A stretch of 64,000 nt of DNA, taken from positions 1-64,000 of the forward strand of contig SHMW01000011.1 in the NCBI GenBank assembly GCA_008080735.1, read 5' to 3'. Positions 36,754 through 45,273 of the stretch are shown one piece after another; position 1 is the stretch's first letter; every line of letters starts with the position of its first letter. Both the position numbers and the translations under genes were made by a program. The notes under the pieces are model-generated. The model did no database searches. It was not told the DNA's origin and saw only the letters and a list, made by a program, of their open reading frames with translations. The stretch is from Promethearchaeota archaeon (GTDB lineage Archaea; Asgardarchaeota; Lokiarchaeia; Sigyniarchaeales; SOKP01).

Positions 36754-37074
36754 GACTTTCACTTTTAATATATAATTTAATTTATGTAATTTTGTTATTA
36801 ATTGGAATTTATAGTAAATACTTTAATATGCAACTCAGAAATATTTAAAGCTTTCATCCAGTTTTTATTTAATTTTGATCAAATATCATAGATTATCTAA
36901 CAAATAATATAGGACGCTTGAATATCAGCTCAATTCTCACTAAACAGAACTTCTAATTTTGAATAAGGATTTTTTCAAAAACGAAAATCAAAAACGAAAA
37001 TTATAAATAAACTAAGAATTAATGCTATTTCACCAGTCATTAGTAGCATTGAAAAACAATAATAACTCATTAAT
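36754..37074. other. 321-nt divergent promoter region
   Basis: Lies between the thiolase operon and the second PaaG-like crotonase. Contains a perfect tandem repeat at 36975-37000 and TATAAATA-like sequence at 37002-37009. No coding sequence seen. Confidence 0.45.
36975..37000 (+). repeat. Perfect tandem 13-mer upstream of a crotonase gene
   Basis: TCAAAAACGAAAA occurs twice without a gap, 75-100 bases before the ATG at 37075, just upstream of a TATA-like sequence. It could bind a dimeric regulator side by side. Confidence 0.55.
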
Positions 37075-37896
37075 ATGAATGTCGAAGATTTTGAAGATGT
37101 AAAATATGATAAAGAGGATAACGGTATTTGCACCGCAATGATAAGCAGACCAGAGAGGAGAAATGCGGTTTCTTATGTGACCTTCCTTGAAATATATACC
37201 GTATTAGAAGATATGGAACAAGATAAAAACGCAAAAGTTTTAATCATTACGGGGGATCCCAAGGGAAATGCTTTTACCTCGGGAGGTTATTTTGAACCAA
37301 ATTTTTTCGAAAAAGTACATAAGGATATAAGGGCGGAAATTAACTTAATGGATATTGCCCAAAAGCGCACCTGCATGAGATTTTGGGAATTCTCTAAACC
37401 GGTAATCGCTGCAATTAACGGGATGGCAATTGGAGGGGGCATCTCTATGCCTTTAGCAGGTGCCGATCTGATCTATATGGCAGAAGATGCGTGGTTAGGG
37501 TTCTATTTTTCAAAACGAGCCATAATTGGAGAATTTGGGATGAATTTTCTTTTACCCTTCTATTTGGGATTCCAAAAAGCGAAAGAAATCCTGTATTTCG
37601 GAAAAAAAATAACTGCCAAACAGGCATATGAACTAGGTTTGGTCAATAAAGTTCTCCCTACAGATGAATTAATGTCTTTTACTCGTACACAGGCTTTAAA
37701 GCTGATACCGCCGAAAGCTCCTACTAAGTCTATTAACTTAATGAAAAAAATTATGCATAATTATTTTAGACCTATATTGGACCAGACTCTTGATTTAGAA
37801 AATCGCGGTTTAAGGAAAACGTTCCGTTCGAAAGATTTTAGAGAATCAATGAATGCTTTGAAAGAAAAACGAGAACCTCATTTTATTGGAAAATAA
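37075..37896 (+). CDS. Crotonase-family enoyl-CoA isomerase (PaaG-like active site)
   Basis: 273 residues, same length and domain order as the protein at 2932-3753. Oxyanion segments KGNAFTSGGYF and AINGMAIGGGISM. The hydratase glutamates are missing; Glu153 in IIGEFGMNFLLP takes the place of the single acidic residue (Asp153 in the paralogue). The Asp-to-Glu change may shift specificity. It probably isomerises a double bond in an acyl-CoA produced by the neighbouring ligase or dehydrogenase. It lies divergent to the thiolase operon and shares its control region. Confidence 0.8.
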   Translation: MNVEDFEDVKYDKEDNGICTAMISRPERRNAVSYVTFLEIYTVLEDMEQDKNAKVLIITGDPKGNAFTSGGYFEPNFFEKVHKDIRAEINLMDIAQKRTCMRFWEFSKPVIAAINGMAIGGGISMPLAGADLIYMAEDAWLGFYFSKRAIIGEFGMNFLLPFYLGFQKAKEILYFGKKITAKQAYELGLVNKVLPTDELMSFTRTQALKLIPPKAPTKSINLMKKIMHNYFRPILDQTLDLENRGLRKTFRSKDFRESMNALKEKREPHFIGK

Positions 37897-38207
37897 AATA
37901 TTTAGCTTCAGATTTTATCCCTTTTTATATTTGAAGATATAAATCTTTATAGTTTTATTTTATAAAAAGAATTATTTAGATCTGAGCTTACTATCTGGAA
38001 TTAATTCAAAAATTTCTCATTTTCGTAATCTTTTCGATATAATCTTGGAATACTCTAAAGAGTGTGTTAATTTTATACTAAAAACTAAAAGAATCAATAA
38101 TAAACCATATTTATATGGAAATAACTTTCGATCTCGATCGATAAGATGAAAATTTATATAGGAAACTATCAATATTAATTGTTACAAATTGATTAAAAGT
38201 GAAAAAA
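37897..38207. other. 311-nt intergenic region with two dyads
   Basis: Holds ACTCT-AA-AGAGT (38052-38063) and CCATAT-TT-ATATGG (38105-38118), then the TATA box at 38153. The dyads could be operators of the acyl-CoA ligase gene. No coding sequence seen. Confidence 0.4.
38153..38160 (+). promoter_or_regulatory. TATA box of the acyl-CoA ligase gene
   Basis: TTTATATA, 48 bases before ATG 38208; identical octamer to the one before the ligase at 12763. Confidence 0.45.
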
Positions 38208-39941
38208 ATGACACAAGAACAAACATCTAAATATGCCCAAAGATTTTGGAAAAAGAATTGGGACGAAGGATTGGAAGACTTAGCCTATGAGGAATATAAT
38301 AAAACATTTCTTGAATTCATTTCACCAACTTTTCAAGATTTCCCCAATGTTATGGCGTATGCTTACTTAGGTATCGAACATACATTCAGAGAACTGGATG
38401 AGTTCTCTAATAAATTTGCGAATATGCTCTTAGATCAAGGATTTAAAAAGGGAGATATAGTAGGAATTAATCTTCCCAATACTCCCGAATATCTCATTTC
38501 GGTAATTGGGACTCTTAAGGCAGGGTGTATAGTCTCTGGGATCTCTCCTCTATTATCTGCAGTACAAGTTCAATATCAGCTAAATGATTTAGGGGCAAAA
38601 GACAAAAAAGTTGCTTTAGTTACTCTTGATGCCGCATTCGAAGCAAATATAATGAAGATCGCAAACAAAATTGAACGCACTGAGCTTATTATTACAACGA
38701 GTGTTGCTGGCTTTTTGCCAGGGTGGAAACGATTTTTAGGTAAATTATTGGGGAAAGTGCCAAAAGGGAAAGTCGTCCCTATCCCCGGGAAGACTGTATT
38801 TGATTTTCATAACGATGTATTGGCAAATTACCCCTCAATAAGTGTAAATGTTGATTTGACTCCAGATGATGTGGGATGGATACAATACACAGGTGGAACT
38901 ACTGGTCCGCCCAAGGGTGCGATGCTTACACATAGAAATTGTGTACATAATATAAAATCAGTCACTACATGGTTACATTGGAAACGGAACCAAGGCATCT
39001 TGTTATCTGGGTTTCCAATGTTCCATATCGCGGGGCTTACACTGGCAGAAGCCGGTCCTTCATTGGCAATCCCCCAAATTTTAATTCCAAATCCACGAGA
39101 CACCGCCCATATTGTTGAAGAGATGAAAAAATATGATGTCACCAATTTGGTTAATGTCCCGTCTCTATATCAGATGTTAATGAAAGAAGAAGAATTCCAA
39201 GAAATGGATCACTCTAATTTAGGTATATGTATCTCAGCAGCAGCGCCTTTTCCCAAAGAATCTCAAGTTGAGTTGGAAAAAATCATCGGAAAAGAAAAAC
39301 TATTAGAACTTTACGGAATGACAGAGACCTCCCCTGTTAGTACGATGAATCCAGCGAGAAAAGAGAAAAAGCTTGGAACTGTAGGAATGCCATTTTTAAA
39401 TGTAGAATGCAAAATCGTTAATCCCCAAACCAATGAATTAGTTCCCATTGGAGAAGCGGGTGAAATATGTATCGGTGGCCCATTAGTTATGAAGGGATAT
39501 TATAATAAACCAGAAGAGACCAAAAACGCGATTGATTCAGATGGTTTCATGCATACGGGGGATGTAGGTATTATGGACAAAGATGGATATATTCGAATTG
39601 TTGATAGGACAAAAGATATGATAAACGTGGGAGGATATAAAGTATTTTCGAGTAAAGTTGAGGATGAACTATCAAAACACCCCGCCATTGATATGATGGC
39701 ATTAATCGGCATTCCTCAGCCAGATAGACCGGGTTCGGAAATCGTCAAGGCCTATATACAAATCCATCCTGATTATCAATATCAAAGTGAAGACTCATTG
39801 AAGAAAGAAATCTTGGAATATGCTAATGAAATATTGGCTCCGTATGAAATTCCCAAGGAGATCCAATTCACAAAAGAGATTCCCCTCACGGCCGTAGGAA
39901 AAATTGATAAAAAAGTTCTTCGAAAAGAAGCAAGTGAATAA
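38208..39941 (+). CDS. Long-chain acyl-CoA ligase
   Basis: 577 residues. YTGGTTGPPKGAM (ATP loop), ELYGMTETSP, MHTGDVGIMDKDGYIRIVDRTKDMINVGGYKVF, and the catalytic lysine in TAVGKIDKKVLRKE. Standard member of the FadD-like group, without the four-cysteine insert of the tandem pair at 10-14.5 kb. A GTG at 38199 would add MKK; GTGA there is five bases before ATG 38208, so the ATG is preferred. It follows a crotonase gene but has its own TATA box. Confidence 0.85.
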   Translation: MTQEQTSKYAQRFWKKNWDEGLEDLAYEEYNKTFLEFISPTFQDFPNVMAYAYLGIEHTFRELDEFSNKFANMLLDQGFKKGDIVGINLPNTPEYLISVIGTLKAGCIVSGISPLLSAVQVQYQLNDLGAKDKKVALVTLDAAFEANIMKIANKIERTELIITTSVAGFLPGWKRFLGKLLGKVPKGKVVPIPGKTVFDFHNDVLANYPSISVNVDLTPDDVGWIQYTGGTTGPPKGAMLTHRNCVHNIKSVTTWLHWKRNQGILLSGFPMFHIAGLTLAEAGPSLAIPQILIPNPRDTAHIVEEMKKYDVTNLVNVPSLYQMLMKEEEFQEMDHSNLGICISAAAPFPKESQVELEKIIGKEKLLELYGMTETSPVSTMNPARKEKKLGTVGMPFLNVECKIVNPQTNELVPIGEAGEICIGGPLVMKGYYNKPEETKNAIDSDGFMHTGDVGIMDKDGYIRIVDRTKDMINVGGYKVFSSKVEDELSKHPAIDMMALIGIPQPDRPGSEIVKAYIQIHPDYQYQSEDSLKKEILEYANEILAPYEIPKEIQFTKEIPLTAVGKIDKKVLRKEASE

Positions 39942-39954
39942 AACTTTAAATCTA

Positions 39955-39970
39955 TTTTTTTTTTATTTTT
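39955..39970 (+). terminator. T-rich terminator
   Basis: Ten T, one A, then five T, about 14 bases after the ligase stop codon. Confidence 0.45.
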
Positions 39971-40086
39971 GTTAATATCGCATTATCATTCTCACAGTGG
40001 TGAGTGAAGAGATTTTTAAATATCTCTGGAAGAAATACAAAAATGATGGATAAAACTTTGACAAGAAATAGTATTGGAGGGTGGCT

Positions 40087-40290
40087 ATGAAAAAATCGTG
40101 GAAATTCATTATCTATACTATTTTATTCGTATCTCTTTATCTTATTTTTGAAATTTTCTTGGATATCACAATTTTTCCTCGCAATGAAGATCTAGTCGTT
40201 ATTTTTGCCTTTATCCTCTTTCTAATTTTACGTCTTTTAATAGTGGCTATATTTATCTATTTATTTTATCGAAATTATATAAAAGGGTAA
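40087..40290 (+). CDS. Small two-helix membrane protein
   Basis: 67 residues: KKSWKF, then two long hydrophobic segments joined by FPRNEDL, and a basic tail (YRNYIKG). GGAGG at 40076-40080 is six bases before ATG 40087, strong support for translation; an in-frame GTG at 40081 is too close. Not recognised. It lies between an acyl-CoA ligase and a BKACE gene on the same strand. A role as a membrane partner of a neighbour is possible but unsupported. Confidence 0.55.
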   Translation: MKKSWKFIIYTILFVSLYLIFEIFLDITIFPRNEDLVVIFAFILFLILRLLIVAIFIYLFYRNYIKG

Positions 40291-40435
40291 TTAATTTTTA
40301 TTTCAATTTATTTTTACGCAATATTCTGCCTTTTTCTCCTTCTCAATTTTTATATTAATACGAAATCGAATATGAATGGTGATAATTTTTTTAAAATTTA
40401 AATAGGTAGTCAGAGAATATTTTATTTAACATATA

Positions 40436-40458
40436 TACAAATAATTCAAATATTTGTA
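40436..40458. promoter_or_regulatory. Inverted repeat upstream of the BKACE gene
   Basis: TACAAATA, seven spacer bases, TATTTGTA: perfect eight-base arms, 27 bases before ATG 40485. The sequence is AT-rich, so the match is less striking than the one at 19905. It could be an operator overlapping the transcription start. Confidence 0.35.
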
Positions 40459-40484
40459 AATCCAAAAATAAAGAGTGAGAAAAT

Positions 40485-41375
40485 ATGGTTCACAGAACAG
40501 ATAATTTGGTAATCTCTGCGGCACTTGCTGGTGCGGTTACCCGAAAAGATCAAAATGAAGCAGTTCCCTATACTCCTGAGGAATTTGGAGATGAAGCAAA
40601 AAGATGCTATGATGCGGGAGCCGCAATTGTGCATATTCATGCCAGAGATGAACAAGGATTACCAACTCCAGACTTAGATATCATTCGAGAAACTTTAGAA
40701 AATATTAAAAAAAAAGCCCCCGACATTATAATTAACCTTAGTACTGCTATAAGTATTAATGCAACCGATAGGGAGAGGATTAAACCTGTACGCACCTTTA
40801 AACCACCTTTAGCCTCTTTAAATACGAACTCCATGAACTTTTCAGTTGCAAACTGGAAAACAGGAGAAGTTGTAATGGCTGCCGATAATGTATTTACAAA
40901 CACCTTCAAGACAATCCAACGATTTGCCAGCTATATGCAAAAAGCGGGAACTAAGCCCGAAATGGAGATATACGATATGGGTGGATTGTATAATATGCTA
41001 CTTCTGGATAAGCAAGAGGGCATGTTTGATCATCCATTACATTTCCAATGTGTGTTTGGTGTTTGCGGAGGTATCCCTTTCACGCCAATGAATTTTGCCC
41101 ACTTCCTTAGTGTCATGCCTGAGGATGCGACATGGAGCGTATGTGGTGTCGCGAATCAACAGTTTCAAGCGGCTCTGTCAGCAATCGGATGGGGTGGTCA
41201 TGTCAGAGTTGGTTTAGAAGATAACATCCGGATGCCGAATGGAGATCTAGCAAAAGGGAGTTGGGAACAAGTTGCCTGGGCGAAGCAAATGGCGGAAAAA
41301 GCAGGTAGAAATGTAGTTCAAGGAGAAGAAGCACGTAAGGAGTTCAATATCAAAAATAAAGAAGTTACCCTCTAA
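40485..41375 (+). CDS. BKACE-family beta-keto acid cleavage enzyme
   Basis: 296 residues of the 3-keto-5-aminohexanoate cleavage (Kce) family, zinc-dependent TIM barrels that split a beta-keto acid with acetyl-CoA to yield acetoacetate and a new acyl-CoA. ISAALAGAVTRKDQNEAVPYTPEE at the N-terminus (here in two motifs), VHIHARDEQG with the zinc-binding His-x-His, then INLSTAIS and the later GVCGGIPF. The family covers several substrates, lysine fermentation being only one. No lysine-fermentation genes are nearby, so another keto acid is more likely. Confidence 0.85.
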   Translation: MVHRTDNLVISAALAGAVTRKDQNEAVPYTPEEFGDEAKRCYDAGAAIVHIHARDEQGLPTPDLDIIRETLENIKKKAPDIIINLSTAISINATDRERIKPVRTFKPPLASLNTNSMNFSVANWKTGEVVMAADNVFTNTFKTIQRFASYMQKAGTKPEMEIYDMGGLYNMLLLDKQEGMFDHPLHFQCVFGVCGGIPFTPMNFAHFLSVMPEDATWSVCGVANQQFQAALSAIGWGGHVRVGLEDNIRMPNGDLAKGSWEQVAWAKQMAEKAGRNVVQGEEARKEFNIKNKEVTL

Positions 41376-41496
41376 AAAAAATCTTATTATCATTTATTTT
41401 TTTTAATTTAATCTCATTTTTTAGAAGTATTCGTCTAATTAACTGCTAAGTTATAAAGAATTAGAAATAAAAAAAATAAAATATTATCTTAAAAAT

Positions 41497-41976
41497 TTAG
41501 ATTTCTTCGAAATAGAGAATATCTTTTATTACCCCCTCTCGTCGTTCTTTTGGTTTTAAAACCGCTTTAACTTTCGCTCCAATATGATCTTTATCTGGGT
41601 CTGTGGTCTTTATGATTCCTAACATCGCTCCATCTGTTTTTTCTATATCGATGAGAGCCACCATTTTTGGAGTTTTCATCTTTTTACCATGTGCGTTAAT
41701 CGTTGCAGTTGTGAATAATCGTATAGTCCCTTGTGCGGGAACTTCAGTCCAATTTTCATCTGGAATTTCCACGAAACAATCTTCGCAATAAAGTCGAGGT
41801 GGGAAAAAGATTTTCTCACATTTTGGACATATGGTGGCAAGAAATGAATCATTTCCTTTCAAATGCTTAAAGAATTTATCACCCGCAACACCACTAGGAT
41901 AAAGATAATCTGCTTGCATGTTTCCTCTCCAATGCGTTGGAGCCGTTGGATCGGTCTGTTTTTCTGTGAAAGTCAT
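41497..41976 (-). CDS. DUF35 zinc-ribbon/OB-fold protein
   Basis: 159 residues. Zinc ribbon CPKCEKIFFPPRLYCEDC followed by an OB-fold (WTEVPAQGTIRLFTTATIN, MVALIDIEKTDGAMLGII). Last gene of the second thiolase-thiolase-DUF35-DUF35 operon (44944 to 41497). AGGAGGTGA precedes the start, overlapping the end of the upstream DUF35 gene. It is presumed to present acyl-CoA to one of the two thiolase-fold partners. Confidence 0.85.
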   Translation of the reverse strand: MTFTEKQTDPTAPTHWRGNMQADYLYPSGVAGDKFFKHLKGNDSFLATICPKCEKIFFPPRLYCEDCFVEIPDENWTEVPAQGTIRLFTTATINAHGKKMKTPKMVALIDIEKTDGAMLGIIKTTDPDKDHIGAKVKAVLKPKERREGVIKDILYFEEI

Positions 41977-41978
41977 TA

Positions 41979-42518
41979 CTATTCACCTCCTCTTAACGGT
42001 TTGAAATATTTGATATCTGTTATTGAACCTTCTCGCTCCTCTTCTGGCTTCCAAACTGCTTTAACTTTCATGCCGATATGAATCTCATCTTTAGACATCT
42101 CTCCGAAATAATGCATAAAACCCATCGGATCAGGACGAGCACCATCTATTGAAATTACACCGATAAGGATTGGGTCCTCAATACGATTCGCGTTCGGGTC
42201 TAAGTATGAGATTGAATAGGTATTAATCGTTCCCGTATCCTTTAATTCAACCCAACCTTCAGTTGGTCCATAACAATATTCACAGAAGCTTCTGGGTGGG
42301 GTAATAACTCTATCACATTTATGACAATTGACCCCCAAGATTTTTCCTTCTTTAAGCCCTTGTAGGAATTTTGAATACGCAGGTCCTAAACTCCAACTAT
42401 ATTGGATTTCGGGTTCCCACCATGTATAAGTGATATTTTTTTGGTAAATATCCTTTGTACCTACATGTGTTCCAGGAGCATATGGAGGACTACTTTTATT
42501 ATCTTCTTTTTTTTCCAT
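41979..42518 (-). CDS. DUF35 zinc-ribbon/OB-fold protein with N-terminal extension
   Basis: 179 residues from ATG 42518, chosen because GAGGTGA (42524-42530) lies just upstream and overlaps the stop of the thiolase-fold gene. Farther-upstream starts in this frame overlap that gene and are unlikely. Zinc ribbon CHKCDRVITPPRSFCEYC is complete. A 50-residue N-terminal extension rich in Tyr and Trp (YTWWEPEIQYSW) exceeds other DUF35 proteins here and might add substrate contacts. Confidence 0.85.
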   Translation of the reverse strand: MEKKEDNKSSPPYAPGTHVGTKDIYQKNITYTWWEPEIQYSWSLGPAYSKFLQGLKEGKILGVNCHKCDRVITPPRSFCEYCYGPTEGWVELKDTGTINTYSISYLDPNANRIEDPILIGVISIDGARPDPMGFMHYFGEMSKDEIHIGMKVKAVWKPEEEREGSITDIKYFKPLRGGE

Positions 42519-42523
42519 TTTTT

Positions 42524-43687
42524 TCACCTCTTTAATACCATAACGGTTGCCATTTGCATTATATCTCCCCAAGCTTGACCAACTCCGATTCTTGGGTCTC
42601 CAGGGATTTGTCTTTTTCCTGCTTTCCCAGCTAATTGCCAATATAACTCGCAAACCTTTTGTCCCATGGTTGCTGCGATCGGATTCCCTACACCAAGTAA
42701 ACCACCTGAAGGACAAATAGGTAAATCTCCATCTCTCTGGGTTACCCCTTCTCGCGTGAGGATTGGGGCTTCTCCTTTATCACAGAGCAGAAGTCCTTCC
42801 ATATGATGAAGTTCTTTATAATCAAACGGATCATATGGCTCAGCAAAATCGATTTCGCGACGAGGGTTAACAATTCCCGCCATTTTATATGCCATTTTCG
42901 CAGCGAGGGAAACATAACGAGGAAAATATAGATCACGATTAGTCCACATGGTACTATCTATATTATATCCCACTCCTTCTACCCAGATGGGGTCATCAGT
43001 ATATTGGTTCACGACATCTTCAGAGCAAAATATTAAAGCTGCTGCCCCGTCACTCGGGGGACTGATATCTAATCTTTGAACGGGCCATGCCATCATTTCA
43101 GAATTTAACACGTCATCGACGGTTATATTTGGATCTGCCAATTGCGCGCAAGGATGACCTACAGCATTTCGCTTATTCTTTACGGCTACTCGAGCAATAT
43201 CTTCTTTCTTGATATTATGCACGGTCATATATCGATTCATCTCCATCGCGAAAAGCCATACTAAATTTGGATTAAGTGGTCTGTCAATGACGGGATCCCA
43301 TATATGTCTAAATGCAGTTTGAGGGTGCGGATAACACGAACCCATTTTTTCCTCAGCTATCACCATACATATATCTGCAACACCGGAAGCTACATGCCAC
43401 CATCCAGCAATAGGGGCAAATACTCCAGTCCCTCCACCGTTGAACACTCTTACATAAGGCTTTCCTGCCCCTCCAGCACCATCAAGTAAATTTTCACCTT
43501 TCATGTGGATACCGTCAAAAGCATCTGGAGCACTTCCCATTACTATCATATCGATATTTTTCTTTTCAATGCCTGCTTCTTCCATTGCCATTTTTGCTGC
43601 TAAAAAGGATAATTCTTTTCCCGTCTCTTTTAATCGTCTTCGAAAGAGTGTCATTCCCGCTCCAATTACAGCTACATCTTTTTTCAT
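42524..43687 (-). CDS. Thiolase-fold enzyme of Ltp2 type lacking thiolase catalytic residues
   Basis: 387 residues. VAVIGAGMTLFRRR begins the fold. The nucleophile position is Gly85 (RVFNGG), the HDCF-equivalent is PYDPFD, and the GHP-equivalent is GNPIAAT with Asn. All three thiolase catalytic positions are therefore changed. It lies second in its operon, 15 nt after the first thiolase-fold gene, with AAGAGGTGA upstream. An aldolase-like or acyl-CoA-binding role with its DUF35 partner is more plausible than thiolysis. Confidence 0.75.
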   Translation of the reverse strand: MKKDVAVIGAGMTLFRRRLKETGKELSFLAAKMAMEEAGIEKKNIDMIVMGSAPDAFDGIHMKGENLLDGAGGAGKPYVRVFNGGGTGVFAPIAGWWHVASGVADICMVIAEEKMGSCYPHPQTAFRHIWDPVIDRPLNPNLVWLFAMEMNRYMTVHNIKKEDIARVAVKNKRNAVGHPCAQLADPNITVDDVLNSEMMAWPVQRLDISPPSDGAAALIFCSEDVVNQYTDDPIWVEGVGYNIDSTMWTNRDLYFPRYVSLAAKMAYKMAGIVNPRREIDFAEPYDPFDYKELHHMEGLLLCDKGEAPILTREGVTQRDGDLPICPSGGLLGVGNPIAATMGQKVCELYWQLAGKAGKRQIPGDPRIGVGQAWGDIMQMATVMVLKR

Positions 43688-43702
43688 TTATTTTTTCACC
43701 TC

Positions 43703-44944
43703 TTAACCTCTTGTAAATATTGCCACTGCTCCACTTCCTGAGGGAATACCTCGCCAAGACTGAGCAAGTCCAATCTCTACATCATTTATTTGTCTTCTTC
43801 CGGCTAGTCCTTTAAGTTGTAATACAATTTCAAGCGATTTTTGAAGTCCCGTTGCCTCTAAACAGTTACCTATACCTAAGGATCCTCCCGATGGATTTAT
43901 TGGAAGAGAACCTTGAATTTCCAGAGCGCCTTCATCAAGTAATTCTTTCGCCTCTCCTTTTCTAGCTAAGCCCAATGCTTCAAGATGCTGTAATTCTTTA
44001 TAAGTGAATCGATCATCGATCTCCGCCACTTGGATTTCTTTTCGAGGATCTACTATTCCCGCCATTTTATAAGCCATCTGAGAGGCATCTTTTGCATACT
44101 GCGCTTCCATCCCTCTTGTAGCCAGCCAAGGAGTTTCTGAACTCCAACCGAATCCAGAAAGATAAATAGGTTCAACTCCCAATTCTCGGGCGAATTCTTC
44201 GTTCGCTAGCACAAAACAAATAGCACCATCCACATTTGGACTGATATCTAATCGTTTAAGTGGTTTAAAACAGTATTCAGATTTCATTACATCGTCCACA
44301 CTTATCTTTGCCTCATAATCAGCATAGGGAGTAAAATATGCATTCTTTTTATTCTTCACCGCTACTTTAGCACATTGTTCTTCAGTAGTATCAGTATTTC
44401 TTAAATAATGTTGCATTTCTAATCCCGCTAAGAAATACGGATGCATACGTTCCTCCTCATCAGTGCTTCCAACGAGAGGTTTCGGACTCTCTTCGCTATA
44501 AGAGGGCGAACCAGCATAATTTGGACGTTCTACAGGCCCGCTCACGGGACGATCATATAGAGGGTCAAATGCATGGAGCATTACATCTCCATAAGTGAGT
44601 AAATCTGATACTTTACTGTGTGCTTCGATTGAAACGACATTCATTAAACCTGTTTGTATTTGCATATAGGCATTTCCTAATCCATAAATTCCATCGCCAC
44701 AAACAGTGCAGCAAGGTCGCAAAAGAGCCCCGATCTGATCAGGGACAAATTCATCAAAGATACTAAATCCTTCCCAGTAATCCTCGGCACATGTTATAAA
44801 GCTGTCAATATCTCTTCTAGGATCAATTCCCGCATCCACATATGCCTTATTACATGCCTCATACATAATATCTTTCCAACTCATCCCCGGTGTCATACTA
44901 TTAAAGTCAGTATGACCAATTCCAATTACACATACTCGTGTCAT
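43703..44944 (-). CDS. Thiolase-fold enzyme of Ltp2 type lacking thiolase catalytic residues
   Basis: 413 residues. VCVIGIGHTDFNSM begins the fold. The nucleophile position is Gly85 (TVCGDG; a cysteine lies three residues earlier, which is not the catalytic place). The HDCF-equivalent is IDDRFT and the GHP-equivalent is GNCLEAT. An insertion rich in Ser/Pro at about residues 140-165 makes it longer than its partners. First gene of the operon. Its upstream region is shared with the divergent acyl-CoA dehydrogenase and holds the inverted repeat at 45099. Confidence 0.75.
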   Translation of the reverse strand: MTRVCVIGIGHTDFNSMTPGMSWKDIMYEACNKAYVDAGIDPRRDIDSFITCAEDYWEGFSIFDEFVPDQIGALLRPCCTVCGDGIYGLGNAYMQIQTGLMNVVSIEAHSKVSDLLTYGDVMLHAFDPLYDRPVSGPVERPNYAGSPSYSEESPKPLVGSTDEEERMHPYFLAGLEMQHYLRNTDTTEEQCAKVAVKNKKNAYFTPYADYEAKISVDDVMKSEYCFKPLKRLDISPNVDGAICFVLANEEFARELGVEPIYLSGFGWSSETPWLATRGMEAQYAKDASQMAYKMAGIVDPRKEIQVAEIDDRFTYKELQHLEALGLARKGEAKELLDEGALEIQGSLPINPSGGSLGIGNCLEATGLQKSLEIVLQLKGLAGRRQINDVEIGLAQSWRGIPSGSGAVAIFTRG

Positions 44945-45098
44945 GTATTTTTCACACTTTTTTTGACAATATTTTTTTATCTTTTAATTTTCAATATATA
45001 GATAAAAGATTGATTGAAGAATCTAATAAAGCTTATTGTGGGATAAATTCCGCTTTTCAATAACTTAAAAATTAAACTGATTTCTTTATGAATTAAAG

Positions 45099-45121
45099 TT
45101 GGTTCTTATATTGAGACCCAA
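45099..45121. promoter_or_regulatory. Second copy of the inverted repeat, candidate TetR operator
   Basis: TTGGTTCT, seven spacer bases, AGACCCAA. The left arm is identical to the site at 19906-19913 and the spacer has the same length; the right arm differs at two places. It lies between two divergent acyl-CoA transcription units. Confidence 0.45.
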
Positions 45122-45197
45122 GGAAAAAAAACATTCTTCTATCTCTGAATTGAAACGCAATTTTACCGATTTTCAGATATTTTATAAAACAATTAGC

Positions 45198-45205
45198 TAT
45201 AAATA
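45198..45205 (+). promoter_or_regulatory. TATA box of the acyl-CoA dehydrogenase gene
   Basis: TATAAATA, 69 bases before ATG 45274, so a leader of about 40 bases is expected. Confidence 0.4.
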
Positions 45206-45273
45206 GTTGAATCCTTCTAAGTTAATATGTAGATATATTTCTAAAATACAGACAAAACAATTTGAGATAAAAA

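Larger units (their letters stand above)
44945..45273. other. 329-nt divergent control region
   Basis: Separates the thiolase operon from the acyl-CoA dehydrogenase gene. Holds the inverted repeat at 45099-45121 and a TATA box (TATAAATA, 45198-45205) 69 bases before the dehydrogenase ATG. No coding sequence seen. Confidence 0.5.
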
